A stretch of 38,597 nucleotides of DNA. Origin: JAMWCX01 sp964352425 (GTDB lineage: Bacteria > Omnitrophota > Gorgyraeia > 2-01-FULL-45-10). Both the position numbers and the translations under genes were made by a program. Below are positions 37,692 to 38,597 of the stretch, piece by piece; within the stretch, counting starts at the first letter, position 1, and every line of letters begins with the position of its first letter. The notes beneath the pieces are model-generated. The model was not told the DNA's origin and ran no database searches. It was given only the letters and a program-made list of their open reading frames with translations. Location of the stretch: NCBI GenBank assembly GCA_964352425.1, contig CAYGRZ010000010.1:1-38597 (forward strand), written 5' to 3'.

Positions 37692-38218
37692 TGGAGGAAC
37701 CCGATCTTCGGTTTCGGCGGGGCCGGCGGCGGCTCCATGATCTGCCGAATCGCCTTAAAGATGATAAGGATGTCCTCGTCGTGCTTATTTAGTTTATGCT
37801 CATGCTCGTTTAGTTTGTCAGCAACCTCCTTATGGGTTGCGAGAATACGTCTCAGTTTTACGAACGCCCTCATTATGGCTATGTTAACCTGGATTGCCAG
37901 TTTGCTGCTTAACACAGTCGATAGCATGGCTACGCCTTGCTCTGTAAATGCATAGGGCAGATACTTAAGATGCGAACCCCTTTTTGTGTCATTACCTTTT
38001 AAGGTCACAATCTGTGACCTTAAAAGGTCTGCTTCTTTCCACGTCAGTTGAAACATGAAATCTTCCGGAAACCTTTCGATATTCCTTTTAACCGCTTGAA
38101 TCAACGCTTTTGCTCTCACATCATAAAGCTTTGCCAGATGGACGCTAAGCATAACTCTATGCCCCCTAAGCATAACGATCTTGCTCTCAACAGCTTCCTG
38201 CAATACCAATTCGCCCAT
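37688..38218 (-). CDS. ORF6N-domain protein, complete copy
   Basis: A 176-residue protein with an N-terminal ORF6N domain, of a kind often found on phages and in accessory regions and thought to bind DNA. The domain is shown by IVMLRGHRVMLSVHLAKLYDV (about 14-34), AVKRNIERFPEDFMFQLT (about 42-59), LPYAFTEQGVAMLSTVL (about 86-102) and VNIAIMRAFVKLR (about 111-123). A short coiled-coil-like stretch and a Pro-rich tail (PPPAPPKPKIGF) follow. AAGGAGGGAAGT precedes the ATG. Role unknown. The tail is duplicated in the next gene upstream. Confidence 0.88.
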   Translation of the reverse strand: MGELVLQEAVESKIVMLRGHRVMLSVHLAKLYDVRAKALIQAVKRNIERFPEDFMFQLTWKEADLLRSQIVTLKGNDTKRGSHLKYLPYAFTEQGVAMLSTVLSSKLAIQVNIAIMRAFVKLRRILATHKEVADKLNEHEHKLNKHDEDILIIFKAIRQIMEPPPAPPKPKIGFLH

Positions 38219-38234
38219 ACTTCCCTCCTTATGC

Positions 38235-38261
38235 TATGGAAGCGTACAATGCGCTCCCATA
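38235..38261. promoter_or_regulatory. Imperfect palindrome upstream of the ORF6N gene
   Basis: TATGGAAGCG (38235-38244) and CGCTCCCATA (38252-38261) form an inverted repeat with one mismatch and a 7-bp centre, about 17 bp upstream of the ATG. It could be an operator. I found no convincing promoter around it. Confidence 0.35.
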
Positions 38262-38300
38262 TATATAGATGCCAAAACCGGAGAAATTATTGCAAAGTAT

Positions 38301-38342
38301 TTAAAATTAAAAGCCCCCGCCGGCCGATGCGGCCAGCGGGGG
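38301..38342 (-). terminator. Rho-independent terminator after the partial ORF6N gene
   Basis: On the minus strand the stem CCCCCGC-GGCC with GGCC-GCGGGGG (38314-38342, one mismatch, 5-base loop) is followed by CTTTTAATTTTAA. This is a GC-rich hairpin plus U-rich tract, and it would stop transcripts from the gene at 38503. Confidence 0.85.
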
Positions 38343-38372
38343 TCGAGATACACAAATGGGACGCAAAGAAAT

Positions 38373-38440
38373 GTCGACCTCGTAGGTCGACCTCGTAGGT
38401 CGACCTACGAGGTCAAATCTGGTGGGTGGGGTCTGACCCC
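38373..38440. repeat. Palindromic repeats between the two ORF6N genes
   Basis: GTCGACCTCGTAG-type units occur three times in alternating orientation (38373-38414), followed by GGGGTCTGACCCC (38428-38440) and short TTGTAC tandem units (38441-38466). The gap 38219-38502 holds these, the terminator and the putative operator; no gene is seen. Confidence 0.75.
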
Positions 38441-38502
38441 TTGTACTCTTGTACTTGTACTTGTATTTCTAACCTGGTTAGATTTGAACTTATGTAAATT
38501 GA

Positions 38503-38597
38503 CTATGTATGGAACCCGATCTTCGGTTTCGGCGGGGCCGGCGGCGGCTCCATGATCTGCCGAATCGCCTTAAACACTACACCGAATTGCTTGTCGT
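38503..38597 (-). CDS. ORF6N-type protein, 3' end only
   Basis: The frame is open from the window edge to a TAG at 38505-38503 and encodes DKQFGVVFKAIRQIMEPPPA followed by PPKPKIGFHT. It matches the C-terminus of the gene at 37688-38218. The last 64 bases of shared sequence (38511-38574 versus 37696-37759) are identical, while residues just upstream differ (FGVV against LIIF). The N-terminal domain lies outside the window, so ORF6N is inferred from the tail alone. Confidence 0.7.
   Translation of the reverse strand, partial: DKQFGVVFKAIRQIMEPPPAPPKPKIGFHT

Noticed and set aside
38373..38414. A possible CRISPR-like array from the repeated GTCGACCTCGTAG units
   Set aside because: The units abut without spacers and alternate in orientation, so they are palindromic repeats and not a CRISPR array. 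No cas genes are present.

Overview
The window looks like a chromosomal segment of an uncultured, GC-rich, anaerobic bacterium. My best guess is Candidatus Omnitrophota (former OP3) or a near relative in or beside the PVC group; this is inference, because there is no 16S rRNA gene here. The pointers are an EF-Tu with a planctomycete-like switch I (no RGITI), a zinc-binding S14, no L30 gene between S5 and L15, a Wood-Ljungdahl gene set, and intergenic spacers packed with short repeats. Every supported gene lies on the minus strand, so transcription runs from high to low coordinates.

Region 1 (about 27.2 kb down to 34) is one fused information-processing superoperon. In transcription order it reads: a consensus promoter at 27200-27227, tRNA-Thr(GGU), tuf copy 2, rpmG, tRNA-Trp(CCA), secE, nusG, rplK, rplA, rplJ, rplL, rpoB, rpoC, rpsL, rpsG, fusA, tuf copy 1, and the complete S10 and spc clusters to rplO. 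This joins the rif, str, S10 and spc blocks in the ancestral order. Most spacers longer than about 50 bp carry a repeat of some kind: 7-bp tandem arrays, a three-copy double-hairpin element, or REP-like palindromes. One spacer, in front of rplD, holds a hairpin that buries the ribosome binding site.

Region 2 (27247-29849) holds two envelope genes, batD-like and batE-like, without the VWA genes batA/batB that usually precede them. Behind them lies about 500 bp of non-coding, heavily palindromic DNA (29850-30366).

Region 3 (30367-36762) is a Wood-Ljungdahl operon transcribed fhs-fchA-folD-metF-acsB from a promoter at 36834-36862. It covers formate to methyl-tetrahydrofolate, plus acetyl-CoA synthase. 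The FolD has Gln where the family has its catalytic Lys. This suggests it is a dehydrogenase only, with the neighbouring FchA supplying the cyclohydrolase step. CODH (acsA), the corrinoid protein (acsC/D), the methyltransferase (acsE), metV and formate dehydrogenase are not in the window.

Region 4 (36763-38597) is accessory DNA: a probable insertion-sequence end remnant, GGGGTCTGACCCC palindromes, a RelE/Phd-type toxin-antitoxin pair with a clear operator-promoter, an ORF6N-domain gene, a strong terminator, and the 3' end of a second ORF6N gene that shares 64 identical bases with the first.
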